From positions 132,583 to 196,582 of the forward strand of contig NW_022985231.1 in NCBI RefSeq assembly GCF_010093535.1: DNA of 64,000 nt, given 5' to 3'. Positions 46,701-60,338 of this stretch are shown in pieces (within the stretch, counting starts at the first letter, position 1; each line of letters begins with the position of its first letter). A program made the translations under genes and the position numbers. The DNA is from Lindgomyces ingoldianus (lineage: Eukaryota > Ascomycota > Dothideomycetes > Pleosporales > Lindgomycetaceae). The notes under the pieces were generated by a model. It was not told where the DNA came from and did no database searches. It was given only the letters and a program-made list of their open reading frames with translations.

Positions 46701-49700
46701 GTTTATAAAGTCCCTATAAGGTCCTAAACACTGTAAGCTACTTATCTCCCTTCTATATTCTTATCTTGTTAAATCTATCCTGTACATTAAACTTTATAAA
46801 GTACTAGGTCCCTTTTAGCTAATTTATAATGTTTTATATAATTAGTAGAGAGAACTAATTTTAAATTATATTATTATTTAGAGTTCTATAGTCCTAATAG
46901 ACTTAGATTTTTTCTTTTTTCTTTTTTACAAAAACTACTACTAAGGCTACTAGGCTATAGCTTTCTTAGATATAGCCTTATGCTAACATTCTATTAATAT
47001 ATTCTTATAAGGCCTCCTTCTATACCCTAGTTAGGGGGCGAAGCCTATATGTCTTTAAGTTATAATCTTTTATTAAGTTAATAGCATAATCTTAAGGCTA
47101 GTGTAGTAGTAGTTCTCTAGGGTCCTCTAGTGTCTTAAACATGTCCTTATAGTCTTTATATTTAGGCAGGATGCAGCCTTTTTCTTAGATTTAGATAACA
47201 CTAATTTATTCTATATCCTTATTTTTTTAATTATTTTATAAGAGGCTTTCTTAAGCTTTTTTTTTATTAATTATATTACCTAGGCTTTTAGCTTTTAGTA
47301 GGAAAATTTCTAGAGTTTTCTTTTCTTAGGGTAGTAACTACTACCCTGTTTCACTTGTTTGTAGACTAGGCATCTGTTATTATAGCATGCTAACTAGGTT
47401 ATGCGCGCGTGGTTGTTAGAAGTTTCTATAGTTATAGTTCTCTAGTCTATTACAGGGTTATGCGTTCTAAGCTAGTTATAGCCTAGAATTACATTATATT
47501 TGCCTTTTAACTTAAGTATGTTTATAGATTTTTAATTACTTATATTTAAAGTCTTAAAGTTCTTTTTATAGGTTTCTAGGTTAATCTATTCTCTACTATA
47601 TTTAATTAATAATGTGTTAGTAAAGGTTACCTTAAACAGGTTTTTTTTTATGTAGAATAGTATACTTTATTTATCTACTTATTCCTTATCTATTATAGTA
47701 AAGGTGCATCTGCTGTCTACAAGGGCTAGCCTAGGCTTTCCTTTGTACGTGAAAGTAGTTGTTAGGCTGTGTCCTGCCCCTTGTCCTACTATAATTACTG
47801 CTAATATGTTATGTTTAACTTTTTTATTAAAAAAAGAATAAGAGTTAATGTTCTAAAAATTATTATTAAATTTATTTTTTTTTTTTTTTATAAATTTAAT
47901 GTTCTTAGTTGCAGCAGTTAGCTGCTTTACATTTGTAATCTTTAACTAAGTAATATAATGTTAGGTAGTCTTCTTTTCTTACTACTTTTTATTAAAAGTA
48001 GTAGAACCTGCAATTTTTTTATTTATTACACTTTATTTATGCTTTTTATTTATAAGAAGGAGCTGTTTAATAAGTGTAATAATTTATAGTTTTGCAGGCT
48101 AAGGCTGTTCCTTACTATAGGCAACTATTGTAGTTCCTTTCCTATGTAGGCCACTATCCTGCTTAATGTTTGTTGTCCTAATGCTTAATGCAATACTGTC
48201 GCGTGCATTAGTACTAGAGGTATAGACAATTGTTAGGTCTATGTAACGTGTTAAGGGGACTTTCTTAGGTCCACTGTAGATATACCTTTGTTTGTACTAG
48301 CTGTACAGGGTGATTTTTCTATTGGCAACTGTTAGTGCTATGGGTGCTGCTTCCACAAAGAACGCATTATCTATAGTTCTGTTGTATTGCAAGAGCTTTT
48401 CTAAAGATTGCTAGGCTTAAGAGTAGTGTCTTAGGTTTTTTAGGCACTAGTTATAGTACTTTAAACCTAGCAGGTTTACCTAGCTATTCTAGCTTTTAAT
48501 CTTTAATCTTAGTAAAAAATTACTATTACTTTTCTTTATTTATAATGTTATATTTAACTTTAGCTATTCTTTATATAATGTTAAATGTTAAGTAGTTGTT
48601 GCTAATGTTTATTTAATAAAGTAAGACTATATAATTACTTAGGTAGTTATGTTATAACTTACACTTCTAGCACCTGCATTTTTAAAACTGTTAGGAAAGC
48701 TTTCTTGCTAAAGTACTAGAGGTTTAGTCTTAGAAGGGGAACTATTCTTCTTTTTTTTAGATGTTTATAATATATCCTTAGATCTAAGTCTTTTCTTTGT
48801 ATCTTTTAAGAATTATAAGGTCCTATAACACTATATTAAAGCTACTAAAGTTTTAAATAACTACCTTCTAATATAGTTTAGGGCAGTTATTTAAGGAGTA
48901 ATTTCCTTTATATTACTAGCAGAGTCTGTTATTTAGTCTTTTCTATATTTTCTTGTCTATAAGGCTATATTTAGCAGTAATAGCTTTTATTATTATAGTA
49001 GTATCTTTATTCTCCCTTTTTTAGAAGTTTAGGTAGTTTTAGTAGAAATGTTCTACTTTTTTACAGTTTAGGCAGGCCTTATTCTCTAGCTACTTTTATT
49101 ATTCCTTTATTAAAAGTAGCTTATTGCGTTCTAGAACTTAGCTCTTCTTAAAGGGAGAGCTTTATATATGCTTTACATAACTAAGGTCTATTAGCTTTTT
49201 ATTATATTATAAAAGCTTTTTTTTTTAAGGATAAATTCTAGCTTTTAGAAGGTTCTCTTTAATTTCTTTTCTTTTTTATGTTCTTTATAATAATTATTAT
49301 AAGTTATAGCTTTCTTAATGTAGTTTTTAAAAGTAGTTAGTTAGTCTATGTGCATAAACTTATTTTTTACTTTATTATTTAGTTTATTATAAAACATGCA
49401 GCATAGGGCTTTTTAGTTGTTCTATCTACAGATAGCTATTTGCTCCCTAAAACGCGCTGCATAGTTTTAGACTAGTCTGCTGCCCTACCTTATATTATCT
49501 AGTTAGTTAGCTATAATTTTTTTTTTATCTAGGGTCTTATAGATAGCTAATAGGGCTGCTTTAAAAATTTTAACGCTACTAAATACTTCCTCTATTTTAG
49601 AATTAAGTAGGGCGCTATTAGCTCTAAAGTCTATCTAGTTATTAGCATAGAGTTAGAACTAGATTATAGGGGGGCCTTCTAAGTATAATCCTATCTAGGA

Positions 49701-50196
49701 GATTATTTCTGCATTAGTCTAAAATGCTCCCTTATTATACTACATATAGAGGTAGCATTAAGTAAAAAATAGTTAGAGGTCTTTTAATAATCTTTTAAAA
49801 GGCTTTAAAAAGGCTAGTCTTAAAGCCTTCTTAGCTACAACACTTACTTTATTTATTAAAATGTTTTAAACTTTTACTAGTTTTACTTATAATTTATGTA
49901 TCTAGTAGGCTTAAGTAGTTATTTTATAAAGGTTAGTAAAAGGTAAAGGGCTTTGTAAATTTATAAGTTTTTAGTAAAAGTTAGCTACTTTTTACTTAAG
50001 TTTTAGTAGCTTACTAACTTTATTACAAATCTACTATAGTTCTTTAATGTTGTTCTAGATTAAGTTAATCTGTTTTATAAGAATAGCTTTACTTTAAGTA
50101 GGAACTTCTATAGATCTAGATAGCGTAGTATAGGCTATGTTAGAATCTAAATTATGTTAAGAGGTTGCTATACTTTTTAAAAAAGGTAGTGTTTAA

Positions 50197-50442
50197 TGTT
50201 ACAATCTTTACTTTATAAAAGCACTTAGGTCTAGTAATATTCCTAGGGGATAAGTAGGACAGGTGGAAGGGGCTAATCCAGTAGGGTGTACAGTCCTACG
50301 TACAGGCTATTAGGCTAATAGAGAATAATAGGTAACTAGATCATAGTTTGCCCTATGTGCAGCAGTAGAAAGGCTAGGGTTAAACAGTCCTTTAGAACAG
50401 AGTTAGAGGTATATATAGTGTAAGATATATAAATAGTATTAC
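50197..50442 (-). repeat. LTR-B, 5' LTR of Gypsy B, left piece
   Basis: The first 246 bp of the LTR, up to the target duplication ATTAC (50438-50442), where Copia C begins. The remaining 346 bp are at 56661-57006, and 246 + 346 = 592, the exact length of the intact partner. Confidence 0.92.
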
Positions 50443-50709
50443 TGTTGAATGGACTCTCTGCTAGCTAGCACTTAGTGTCAGCAAATGCGTACGAGACGGA
50501 GAGGTTTGCACAGTGTAAACATTGCACAGGGGTGTTAGGTAACTAGTGTTAATTGCTTCTTGTTTTTCCTCTGTACAGAGGAAAAAGGGGGATATCTAGA
50601 TGTTCGCGCACAGAGGTTCGCGCACAAGCATTATGTGACATAGATACGTGATCCTGCTTGTGCGCAATTGCTTGTATCTAGGACGCAACGCTGCTGCTGC
50701 GTATAGACA
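50443..50709 (-). repeat. LTR-C, 3' LTR of Copia C (267 bp)
   Basis: Starts TGTTGAATGGACTC, ends GCTGCGTATAGACA. The first 80 bp are unmutated relative to the partner, and the last 120 bp carry RIP-type changes (GCACAAGCATTATG versus GCACGAGCATCATG). Confidence 0.93.
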
Positions 50710-53700
50710 CTAGCAACTTTTCTTTTTATCTAAAAAGTTGCCTTCTGTACGTGTTACTTCTCTTCTGTCTATGTAGGTCTATCTAATTATGTTCTGCCTT
50801 TACTCTACCCCTATTTATTAGGACTTGCCTTAGTAATGCTGTGCGTTAGGATAGGCTAGTTGCGCTATATAAATAGCTCTTTTTTTTTTTATCCTTTGCT
50901 TTCTAAGCTCTACTATACAATCCCCTAGCTCTTTTCTCTTTTATATAGTGCTAGCAGTGACAGATCCTTATAATAAGAAAGATAAGTATGTATAATATAA
51001 AAAAAAATAAAAATAAAAAAAAAAAACAAAAGAAAATAGGCCTTATATAAAAGCGTTATTAGTCTAGTTAGTCTAAGGCATCTTTGCGCACAGGATCTAG
51101 CTAGTCTACAGATGCTTCTATCTAGACAGAGAGGCAGTTAGTTAGGACTAATAATTAAAAAGCCTAGTTTAGTGTTTTCTTTATACATATATTTACTAAG
51201 TTGTTTTTACTATTAATCTACTTAATTTTAGCAATTTCCCTCTTTTTATATAATTTGCAGAGTAATATAATATTAATTATAAGTTACTTTTTACTAGTAG
51301 TGCCTAGCTTAATAAAGTAATTATATAGAGACCTTAAATCTATATAGATTACTACTAAGATTAGTAGCAGTTTAAGCATTTATATAATTTACTATAAAGT
51401 TGTACTAAAAGTAATTATATTATTAAACTCTTTAACTATTTTATATAGTTTACTAGTAAAAACACTTCTAGTTACTTTTTTACACTTAGTAGAATTTTAG
51501 TGTATAATGTTACCTAGTATTTTAAAGTAGTTGCTTTACTTTATATAGTTTTTATTACTTAATATAATTAAAAATTCTAGCTATAAGCTAAGGTCTTTAT
51601 TATTAGTAAATAATTTATCTATAAAGATAAACACCTTTGCATAATTAAGCTATAATAGTAGAAAGGTAAGACTATGCTTACTATTATCTATCTGCTATTA
51701 AATTTATGCGTTAAGTGTGTTAATGTTATTATATAAAGGGTCTATAGTTTATGTAGCAATAGAGAGGTTAAATGCTGCCTCTAGTTAACATATAAATGCA
51801 ATGTATGCCTCTTTTACATATTGCTTAACATATTATTATGTAGCATCCTTATTTTTTAAGTTAATTATATAAAAGTAGCTTACTTATCTTTTTTAAGTAA
51901 AGACTACTATGTTATGTGTAAGTTTAATTTTTTTACTATTAAACTTAATAAGTTGCTTCTTTACTAAGATAGTTTTACCTTTTATATAAAACTTTACTTT
52001 TTATAGTTTCTTTTTTTCTCTTTGCACAAAATTCTTTATTATAATGCTTAAAGTGTTATTTATTTATAGGCTAGTAATACTAAAAGTGTGCTCTCCTTTA
52101 TTAGTAATTAAGAGGTAGAGGTTATATAAGGAGATATGCATACATAGCTTTTTTTTATAGTAGTTATAATATATTTTAAACTAATATAGTCCTAATTTAG
52201 CAGCTCTATATAAGAGTTGTACAACCTAGAGTATTATATTTAGTAGAAAGCTCTAGCGCATCTTCTTTAGTAGCTTTATGTACAGCGTGCATATAAGCTT
52301 ATCTGTTAATTAGATGTATACTTATATAATATTACATAGTTTAAAATGCATTTTATATGTAGCTTTTAGGCTTACTTTTATAGCTAGAAGTAGTCTCTAG
52401 CTTATTCTCTAAATAGTTAGTAACTAAGTAAGAATTTCTTTTTTCTCTTTATCTAAGTAGCTAGTAAACACTAGGCAGGATTTTTTATATAGTTAAGTTA
52501 TTTTACCTTTTACTTTTTATATAAAGTAGAGGTTAAAAATCTAACCTTTATGCCTTATTAAGTTATATGCTATAACCTTAAAAGTGCTGTTAGTAATTAA
52601 AGTGTCTATTTTTATGTAGTCTAATTCTTTAAATAGTTTTTTAAGTGTAGTAATTACACTGTCTGTATAAAGCTTAATAGATAAGGCCTAATTATTTTTT
52701 TTTCTAGGTTAGAAATACCTAGTCTAGACTTTATGCAGGTTTTCTTTGCCTTTTACTTCTTCTAGTATCTATATCTTCCCTTTGCACTAGTGCGGCATTA
52801 CTATTCTAAAGGGCTTAGTTTATAGTAGGCTCTAGTTTTACCTTTATAACATTTTTATAAAGCTATTTTTTCTTCCTCTTTTTTAAGGAATCTTTTTATA
52901 TAGAGATTAGTTTATCTAGGTTATTTATTATAGGTAGGTTGTCTTTCTTCTTTTCTTTATAGTATAGTTTAGCCTGCGTATATTAAAGCTTTAGTAGGCT
53001 ATTTTTTCTTTTAATAATAATGTCTCTCCCTTTAATGCTTTTAATCTTATATAGGCTAGTCTAGCTTTTCTTCTCCCTTTATGCTATAATCTTTAAGCTA
53101 AGGGGGAGGTTAAGAACTTTATATGTTATAAGGCTATTATAAGTGTTAATTATATAATTAATGTTTACTTTTATATAGTCCTTTTAAAGTATCTTTATTA
53201 CTTTTTATATAGCGCTTGCTTATGTAATAATGTCTAGTAATAGTAAAAAGTCTAAGTTAATTCTTAGGTATGCCTTAAAGACTAGCAGTGTAGGTACTAG
53301 ACTATGTAGGCTAGCTGTGTTGTTTAGAGCCTTAACTGCTATCTGCAGGATAGCCTTATTATCTATACAGTTACCTAGCTTAGTCTTTAGGATGTTAAAC
53401 ACTTATTAGAGAGGTGCGTGCGCGCGCTTAACCTTTCTAACTACCTAATATGCTTCTACAGGCATCTGCCTACATGTAGCTCTTATAATCTTTACATAAG
53501 CTTAAAAATCCTTTAAAGCAAAGTTTATACTAAGGTTATGCATAATATAGTCTAAGGGTTCTTAATAGGTGTTAATCTAGCATTTGCATAGTGCATCTTA
53601 GGTATTTTGTGCAGACATAGATTTTAGAAATATAGCAGCCTAAAATAATATGTCTACATTAATAATATGTAAAACATTTTTATTATTAATTTATACAACA

Positions 53701-56388
53701 TTAATAATAACTTTATAGTTAAAGTAGGTGTTATTTTTAATTATAAACTTAAATCTTTATAAGGCCTAGTTATATAATTAGTAGAGGTAGCAGAATTTCT
53801 TAATCTCTTCTAGCACTGCAGCATTAACATTATAGCTAGCGCTAGTTAGCATCTTCTAGAGTCTCTTTATGCAGGGGTGTCTAAATTAGTAGTAAAAGCA
53901 GTAAAGTTTTAATTTAGTAAAGAAAGACATAAATTCTTTCTTACTAATATTAAAAAAAAAGTGTTCTTATTTTTATATAATAAGTATAGTAGTTTTGTCT
54001 TTACATATAATAATATTTAAAACATTATTAAAGTATGCACCTATTTAGTCTGCGTCTACTAGAGACAGTAGGAACAGTGTTAGGGTGTCTAGAATATAAT
54101 ATATTATGTTACTAACTAGGTTAGTAATTTATATAGTACTAATTAATTCTATTAATTCTATTAATTCTTATTTTTTAAAGCTAATACTTTTTTTCTTTAG
54201 TGTCTAGTCTACTTTTGTATAAGAAAATTCTTATAAGTATGCTTTAAGTTATAACTTTTTTATAGTAGAGATCTTTACTGCGCTAGTATCTTATAGTTTA
54301 CCTTAGTATACTATATAGTATTAATCTTTAAGGATAAACTATTCTACATATTCTTTAGGTTCTAGGCTGTAGATGTCCTCTACAGTCACACAGTAGAGAA
54401 ATGTAGCATTAGTAAGGTAGTTAATAATCTTCTTACTTTTTTTTTTATCTAAGTTGTTGTTATTATGCAACTTCTTTTCCTTTTACTTTAGTTTGCCTTT
54501 AAACTTTTAAATATACATATTTACTTTTTTATATATTAGTGTCTTATTATAAAATCTTTTATATAAAAAGATATATTAGTGTTTTACATAAAATTAATTT
54601 ATATAAGGATAATTTATTAACTAACATCTTTTCTTATAACAGATAAAGCATTACTTTAATTATGCAAAAAACTATAGTCTAAATAATTCTTTATATCCCC
54701 TTAAGCTTCTTCTATGTTATTAATAGCTATGTGTACATAGTAAGCTATATTACCTATTAGTGTAGTACATGTTTTAGGATTTATTTATAAATGCATTATT
54801 CTATTAATTAATTATAACCTAAAGTGCTAAATAGAGGTCACTGTACAGTGCCTTACATGTAGGCTTAATTAAAAACATTACTTATTTAAGTTTAAGTTGC
54901 CTTTAGCATGCTTATATAATAGCAGTGTAAAGCAGTATCTTGCTTTAGAATTATAGACTAAGAGCTTTTTATATAAAAGTAAGTTTATTAATTATAGCTT
55001 TAAAAGCTTTATATAAAGTTTTTATAAAGTTCTTTTACTTACTTTATGTAAAGCTTATTATTGTCTAATCTGTCTAATACTAGTTATAGTTTATGTTAGT
55101 ATTAAAGTAATTACTTAGCTGCTTATACAGTAACTTCTATAATTATTCTAGACTAATATTATAAAAGTAGAACATGTGTGCGCGCTTTTTAAGAATATTA
55201 GGAAAGATACTTACATATAATACTTTAAAGATAGTAAGGCGTTAGTAGAGCTTAATAAATACTATAGCCTTATTAGCTAGGATATTATATAGTTGCCTTA
55301 TATAGTTATTCTTTTTCTTTTATGCTTTTTAGAATTATATAACTTTTTTAGGCGTAAGGTTCTCTACTATAATATCTTATGTAAGTAGAAGTTAGTATAG
55401 ATTGTACAGTAATTAAATTATATATAGTAGGTACAAGCTTTAGAGAATCTTATGTAGAGCTGTAGCTACAGGAATATGTAGCTGCCTAGTTATGCTCTTG
55501 TACAGTAAGCTATTACAAAGTAGTTGTACTAATTATAAAGAAAGTATTAAGTCTATAAGTAATTTATATAAAGACATCCTCTATTACGTTAAGACTAGTA
55601 ATAGTAGTAATAGTTTTATATAATGCTTTAGTAAGATAGTAAATGTGTGTTTTTCTTTTATAAGTCTATATAGTGTAGTAGCTTCTATTGTGTCCTTTTT
55701 AAAGCTAATGCTCTTATTCTATAAAGTAGTAATTAGTTTTTATAAAAATAGTTAGCTAAAATTTTTAAAGTGTATAAGCTCTTACTTTATAAAGTTATTC
55801 TAAAAGTTCTTAAGTGTATGTATGTTTATTATGCTTAATGTGTAGAGTTTTATAATTAAGTTAGCTGCGTATAAATTAAGCTTCTTTTTAAGTATATTAT
55901 TTAATAGTTTAATTTTATTTACTTAATCTTTAATGTTTATTTACTTTACTAGAGTCTTTACTAAGATGCCTATAAAAGGTATGTATTAGTTATATGTTAA
56001 TACATTATGTTAGCTAGTTATAGATAAAGCTAGTGTTACTTATTACTTTATAGTAGTTAATTATGCGTTGTTACGCGCTGTCTTACTTCTTATTATACAC
56101 TGCCTCTAAATAGCCTTATGCAAAAAGATAAAACAGACCTTCTAGTGTTAAATAAGCACTACTATTTATACAATACCTCTAAATAGTATTATATAGACAG
56201 GTTTCTTACTTTTACTTAGGTAACTAAATAAAGATTTATAGCTACTTATATGTAAATTAAACTCTGTCTTTACTCTTACTAATTTATAGTTAAAGTAGTA
56301 AGAAAAAAGATTTTTTTTATACATAAACTTTTAAATAAAAAGGTATAAGAAAAGCTTTCTTTTTTATAGTATTTAAACTACTAATTAG

Positions 56389-56655
56389 TGTTAAATAGAC
56401 TCTCTGCTAGCTAGCACTTAGTGTTAGCAAATGCGTACAAGACAGAGAGGTTTGCACAGTGTAAACATTGCACAGGGGTGTTAGGTAACTAGTGTTAATT
56501 GCTTCTTGTTTTTCCTCTGTACAGAGGAAAAAGGGGGATATCTAGATGTTCGCGCACGGAGGTTCGCGCACGAGCATCATGTGACATAGATACGTGATCC
56601 TGCTCGTGCGCGATCGCTTGTATCCAGGACGCGACGCTGCTGCTGCGTACGGACA
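56389..56655 (-). repeat. LTR-C, 5' LTR of Copia C (267 bp)
   Basis: Starts TGTTAAATAGACTC, ends GCTGCGTACGGACA. Here the left half is mutated and the right half preserved, the reverse of its partner. It contains the hairpin at 56565-56612. Confidence 0.93.
56565..56612. repeat. GC-rich hairpin in LTR-C
   Basis: CGCGCACGAGCA (56565-56576) and TGCTCGTGCGCG (56601-56612) form a perfect 12-bp stem around a 24-nt loop that adds ATCAT/GTGAT near-pairing. The same structure is in the LTRs at 50610-50670 and 60930-60990. A direct repeat of GTTCGCGCAC lies just before it. It could mark a transcription or packaging signal. Function is not known. Confidence 0.8.
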
Positions 56656-56660
56656 ATTAC

Positions 56661-57006
56661 AGCTCTTTAGAAAGCTAAATGCTACTTAGTTTATGTAATA
56701 AATAAACTAAATGTTAAACACGCCTTTTAAAAGTTATTTAATGTAGGAACTATATACATGTGCTAGGGTGCTAAGGGGAGCTAGAGGAGTTTATAGGAGC
56801 CTGCTAAGGAGAGCTCCTTAAGCTCCCTTAAGCTCCTAGTAATACGCGGCCTGCCTCCCTATTAGATAACGCATTCTTCCATGATCTTAGGCAGCTGTGC
56901 TGCCTCTGTGTCCTCTAACTGGTTTCTAAGCAAGCCCTGCCCCAATCCAGCTAGATTGTAGAGCACTGTCGGTGGAGTTACGCTGGTCTAACCATAGACC
57001 GTAACA
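56661..57006 (-). repeat. LTR-B, 5' LTR of Gypsy B, right piece
   Basis: Continues from the second ATTAC copy to GACCGTAACA. It matches 43365-43710, with more unmutated CCA, CCG and TCG sites near its right end. Confidence 0.92.
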
Positions 57007-60000
57007 AATAATAAGTAATTTTAAAATTAAAATAAAATAGGTATTTAAACTAACAGGCTTGTTAGTAGCTAAGTTATTTTATAGTTATAAAGTACTGCAA
57101 GTTCTTATAGTTAGATAGGACCTATATTAGATGCGCTGCACCTTCTAGTTTAAGTTACTATTGTTTAAAGTAGTGTACTATAGCAAGTAATTTTTTATTA
57201 TAAATTTTATAATTACCTTTTATAGGACTTATTCTTTTTAAGAAGTATGTAATAGGCCTAATAGTCCTGTCTAGCTTAGTCTAGAAAAGAACTTCTGCTA
57301 CTACATAGTCTAAGGCATTAGCTTCTACAAGTATTAGTAGTTTAAAGTTAAAGTAGTAGAGTATTAAAGCTTTAGTAAAGGCTTTTTTTAGCTAGTTAAA
57401 GGACTATTAGTAATTTAAGTTAAAGTTAAATTAAATCTTTTTTTTAGTAAGTGTAATTATAAGGCTTACTTACTATAAAAAGTTGTTAATAAATTATTAG
57501 TAAAAGTTAGTAAATTTTATAAAGGCTTAAATATTCTTTACATCTTTTAGGTATTACTAATCTAGCATAGTCTAAACCTTAATAGGGTCTATTTAGATGC
57601 TATCTATAAAGATTATATATTCTAAATATGTAACTTTTAATTAGTAGAACTTGCATTTATTTATATTAAGTTGTAGACCTGCTTTTTCTATAGCTTTTAG
57701 CACTAAGCGTATATGCTATTTATGCTCTAAAAGGCTATTGCTGTAAATTAGAATATTATTAATATACACAGTGCAGAACATGTCTAGGTAGAGTTAGAGT
57801 AAGTTATTTATAAAATGTTAAAAAGTACTAGGCGCGTTAGCTAAGCTAAAGGGTATTACTAAGTACTTAAATAGTCTATATTAGGTCTAAAACGCTGTTA
57901 GCTACTTATTACCCTTTACTATTTTTAGCTTATTAAAGGCAGTAATAATATCTAACTTTATAAAATACTTTACTTTACTTAGTTAGCTTAAGGTTTTTTA
58001 TAAAAAAAGAATTAAGTATTAGTTTTTAATAGTAACAGCATTTAGTCCTTAGTAGTTAATGTAGAATTAAAGCCTACCTCTAGGTTTTTTTATAAATAGT
58101 ATAAGTAACACTACTAGTAAAAAGCTAGCTTAAATAAACCTTTTTTTTAGGTTCTTATTAAAGTATTTTTAAAGCACTTTTAATTTGTTTAGTAACATTT
58201 TATATAGTAGCCTATAACTAGGTTGTTTACTAGGCTTAAAAGTTATTTAGTAATTATATAAATGTTATATTAAAAGCTTATTAGACTTATCTTAGAAAAA
58301 AACATGTAATAAGTTATAGTAGTCTTAAAAGACTATTATTTTTAAGTTAGTGCGTTTTTAAAGAGCTAAAGCTTAGTCTATATTAGAAATTATAACTGCG
58401 TAGATTTTATAATCTAGTTATTAAGCTAGGGTTATAAATAAGGCAGGTTTTATGTAGCAGATGTCTATCTGCTGTTTAAGTCCTAGTTTATGTTTATATT
58501 AAGTAAGTAAAGATTTTTTAAAGGCTTTTTTTTCTTTAAGTTTAAGTAGTTGTTAAATTATTTTACATAGCCTATTTTAGTAAAAGGCTTAGCTTGTTAG
58601 CCTTACTTAGGTAGTTCTTTTTTAGGTTATTAAAAAGTAGGTCTAAAAACTTTCTATATTAAGTGCTACTTAGGTATTATTTAGGTGTAAGTGTAAGCAT
58701 ATATTTTAGCATTAAGAAAAGTTAAAGTTTAAGACTTACTCTTAGTAATTAAAGGTAACTTTATACTAATATAGCTATAGTTATCTTAAGATTAGGTTAT
58801 AACATCTTATGTTTATTACATAAAGCTTAATCTACTTTTTATAGTGTTAGTAAGTAATTATAATAGTTATAGTATAAAAAATAAAACTTTTTTTAAGTTG
58901 TTTTTTATTAAATCTAGTTAGGTAAATTATTTAAGTAAGTAGTGTTAATTAAAGATTTAGTTTACACGCTAGTTTTTTATTAATGTAACCTATACTATTT
59001 ACTTCTAAGTTAATAAAAGCCTATATTAGGGCTAATATAGTTTTTTATTATAAACATATAGAAATATTAACTTAGTACTTTTAGTTATTAGTAGGGGACT
59101 TAGCCTATAGGTTAGCAGAGATCTAGTGTTAAATTAGTCCTAAAGGGCAACTTAGCCCTAGGACAAGCCTTTTTGCAGGCTCCTACTACTATAGCTGCAG
59201 CTATGTTAAGAGTAGTAAGAAAGATTAGAGCTTAAATATAAGTTAAAGCCCTTATAGAAATAAAATTAAAATAGTAAGAATTTTTAATAAGTGCTAGCAG
59301 CGCTACTTATGTAGACTTAAGAAAAAGAAATAAAGTAGTTTTAAAAAATATAACTATGCTTACTGCACTTAAAGTATTAACTTTTTTTTTTATAATTTTT
59401 ATGCTTTTTAGAACTAACTAGAGCATAATTTAAATTAATTTTTATTATATTAAAGTCCTTATTTGCAACTGCGCTAGTTTAGGGGTGTATTAGGGCTTGT
59501 ACAGGGAGGAACCTTATGTTATTATTATAGGTAGTAATTAGGTTTGCATACGCGTTAAGGTTGTTTAGGAGGGGTTCTTCTACTATAGCGCGTTATAGTT
59601 TAGTTAAGAGGGAGTTATATAGAGCTATAATTAAACCTATTTTATTTAGGCCTATATTAGATGTAAGTTAGCAAAACTTAGTAAAGTGTAAAGTAAAGCT
59701 TTTTTTTTTATTATAAAGTGTTTAGGTAACTTAGAGCTGTTAACTTTTTATTTAAGTTTTTATAAGTTACTTATAAAAACACTATAAATTAATCTAAGTT
59801 AATAATATCTTTATCTATTAGTAAGTTAATTAAGGCTGTTATGTTATAGTTAAGTTAAAAGTAAGTGTATAGTAACTAGAAGTGTTTAAAAAAGAATTAG
59901 TCTATATTTCCTTTAAGTTTATATTAGAGCTTATGTAAAAAAGAAAGTAGGTCTTTTTATTTTCTATTAAACAGTAGGGGATTAGGAAGTTAGTTAGATT

Positions 60001-60338
60001 TTATTACTAAGTTAGAAAGGTTATAAGTTATAGGTAGCATTAAGTAAAAAAAAGTTAAGCTATCTTTAGACTTTTAAGTAGGCTTTAAGGCTAGTAAGTT
60101 CTTAGTTTCTACTACTATAACAAAAGTTAAGGCAGAAATAAACTGCTTAATAATATAAAGCTGTTCTTTAAAGTCTTTTTAAAAAGCTTTAAAGCTTATA
60201 ATATAGCAGCTTTTTTATAAAGTAAGCGCTTTTTAAAAGGCTTTTTAGCTTACTTTAATAGCTTAAAGTTATACAAGTACTAAGCTTATTAGATTAAATT
60301 TAGAAGCTATTCTTAGCTAAAGTTTTAACACAATATAA

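Larger units (their letters stand above)
50443..56655 (-). mobile_element. Copia element C (6213 bp, minus strand), nested in LTR-B
   Basis: Its two 267-bp LTRs run TGTTGAATGG... or TGTTAAATAG... to GCGTATAGACA or GCGTACGGACA. The target duplication is ATTAC (50438-50442, 56656-56660). The LTR family is shared with element E at 60896. A Gag zinc knuckle on the minus strand at about 54612-54650 (CFICYKKRC) matches that of E at 63460-63501 (CFIYYKKRC), and both resemble the CFVCGK.GC knuckle of fungal Ty1/Copia Gag proteins. The coding region is full of stops and I could not delimit the pol domains with certainty. It is the youngest layer of the three-level nest. Confidence 0.88.
43119..57006 (-). 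mobile_element. Gypsy element B (minus strand), inserted in A2 and split by Copia C
   Basis: Its 592-bp LTRs start TGTTACAATC and end GACCGTAACA or GACTATAACA. The target duplication AATAA is at 43114-43118 and 57007-57011. Joining the flanks restores the A2 sequence seen in A1 at about 1815-1830. The internal region 43711-50196 (6.5 kb) codes on the minus strand. It has a zinc knuckle at 49035-49074 (CLNC...EH), a protease LALVDS motif at about 47700-47735, and reverse transcriptase at about 46400-46960 with NALATF and LVYLDNVLIYL (family YLDDVLIYS). The integrase lies further left. A polypurine tract complement follows the left LTR at 43711. Stops occur throughout. Copia C sits inside its 5' LTR. 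Confidence 0.9.

Noticed and set aside
53220..53402. Minus-strand ORF of 60 codons inside Copia C
   Set aside because: It is a surviving open stretch of the degraded Copia pol, not a separate gene.
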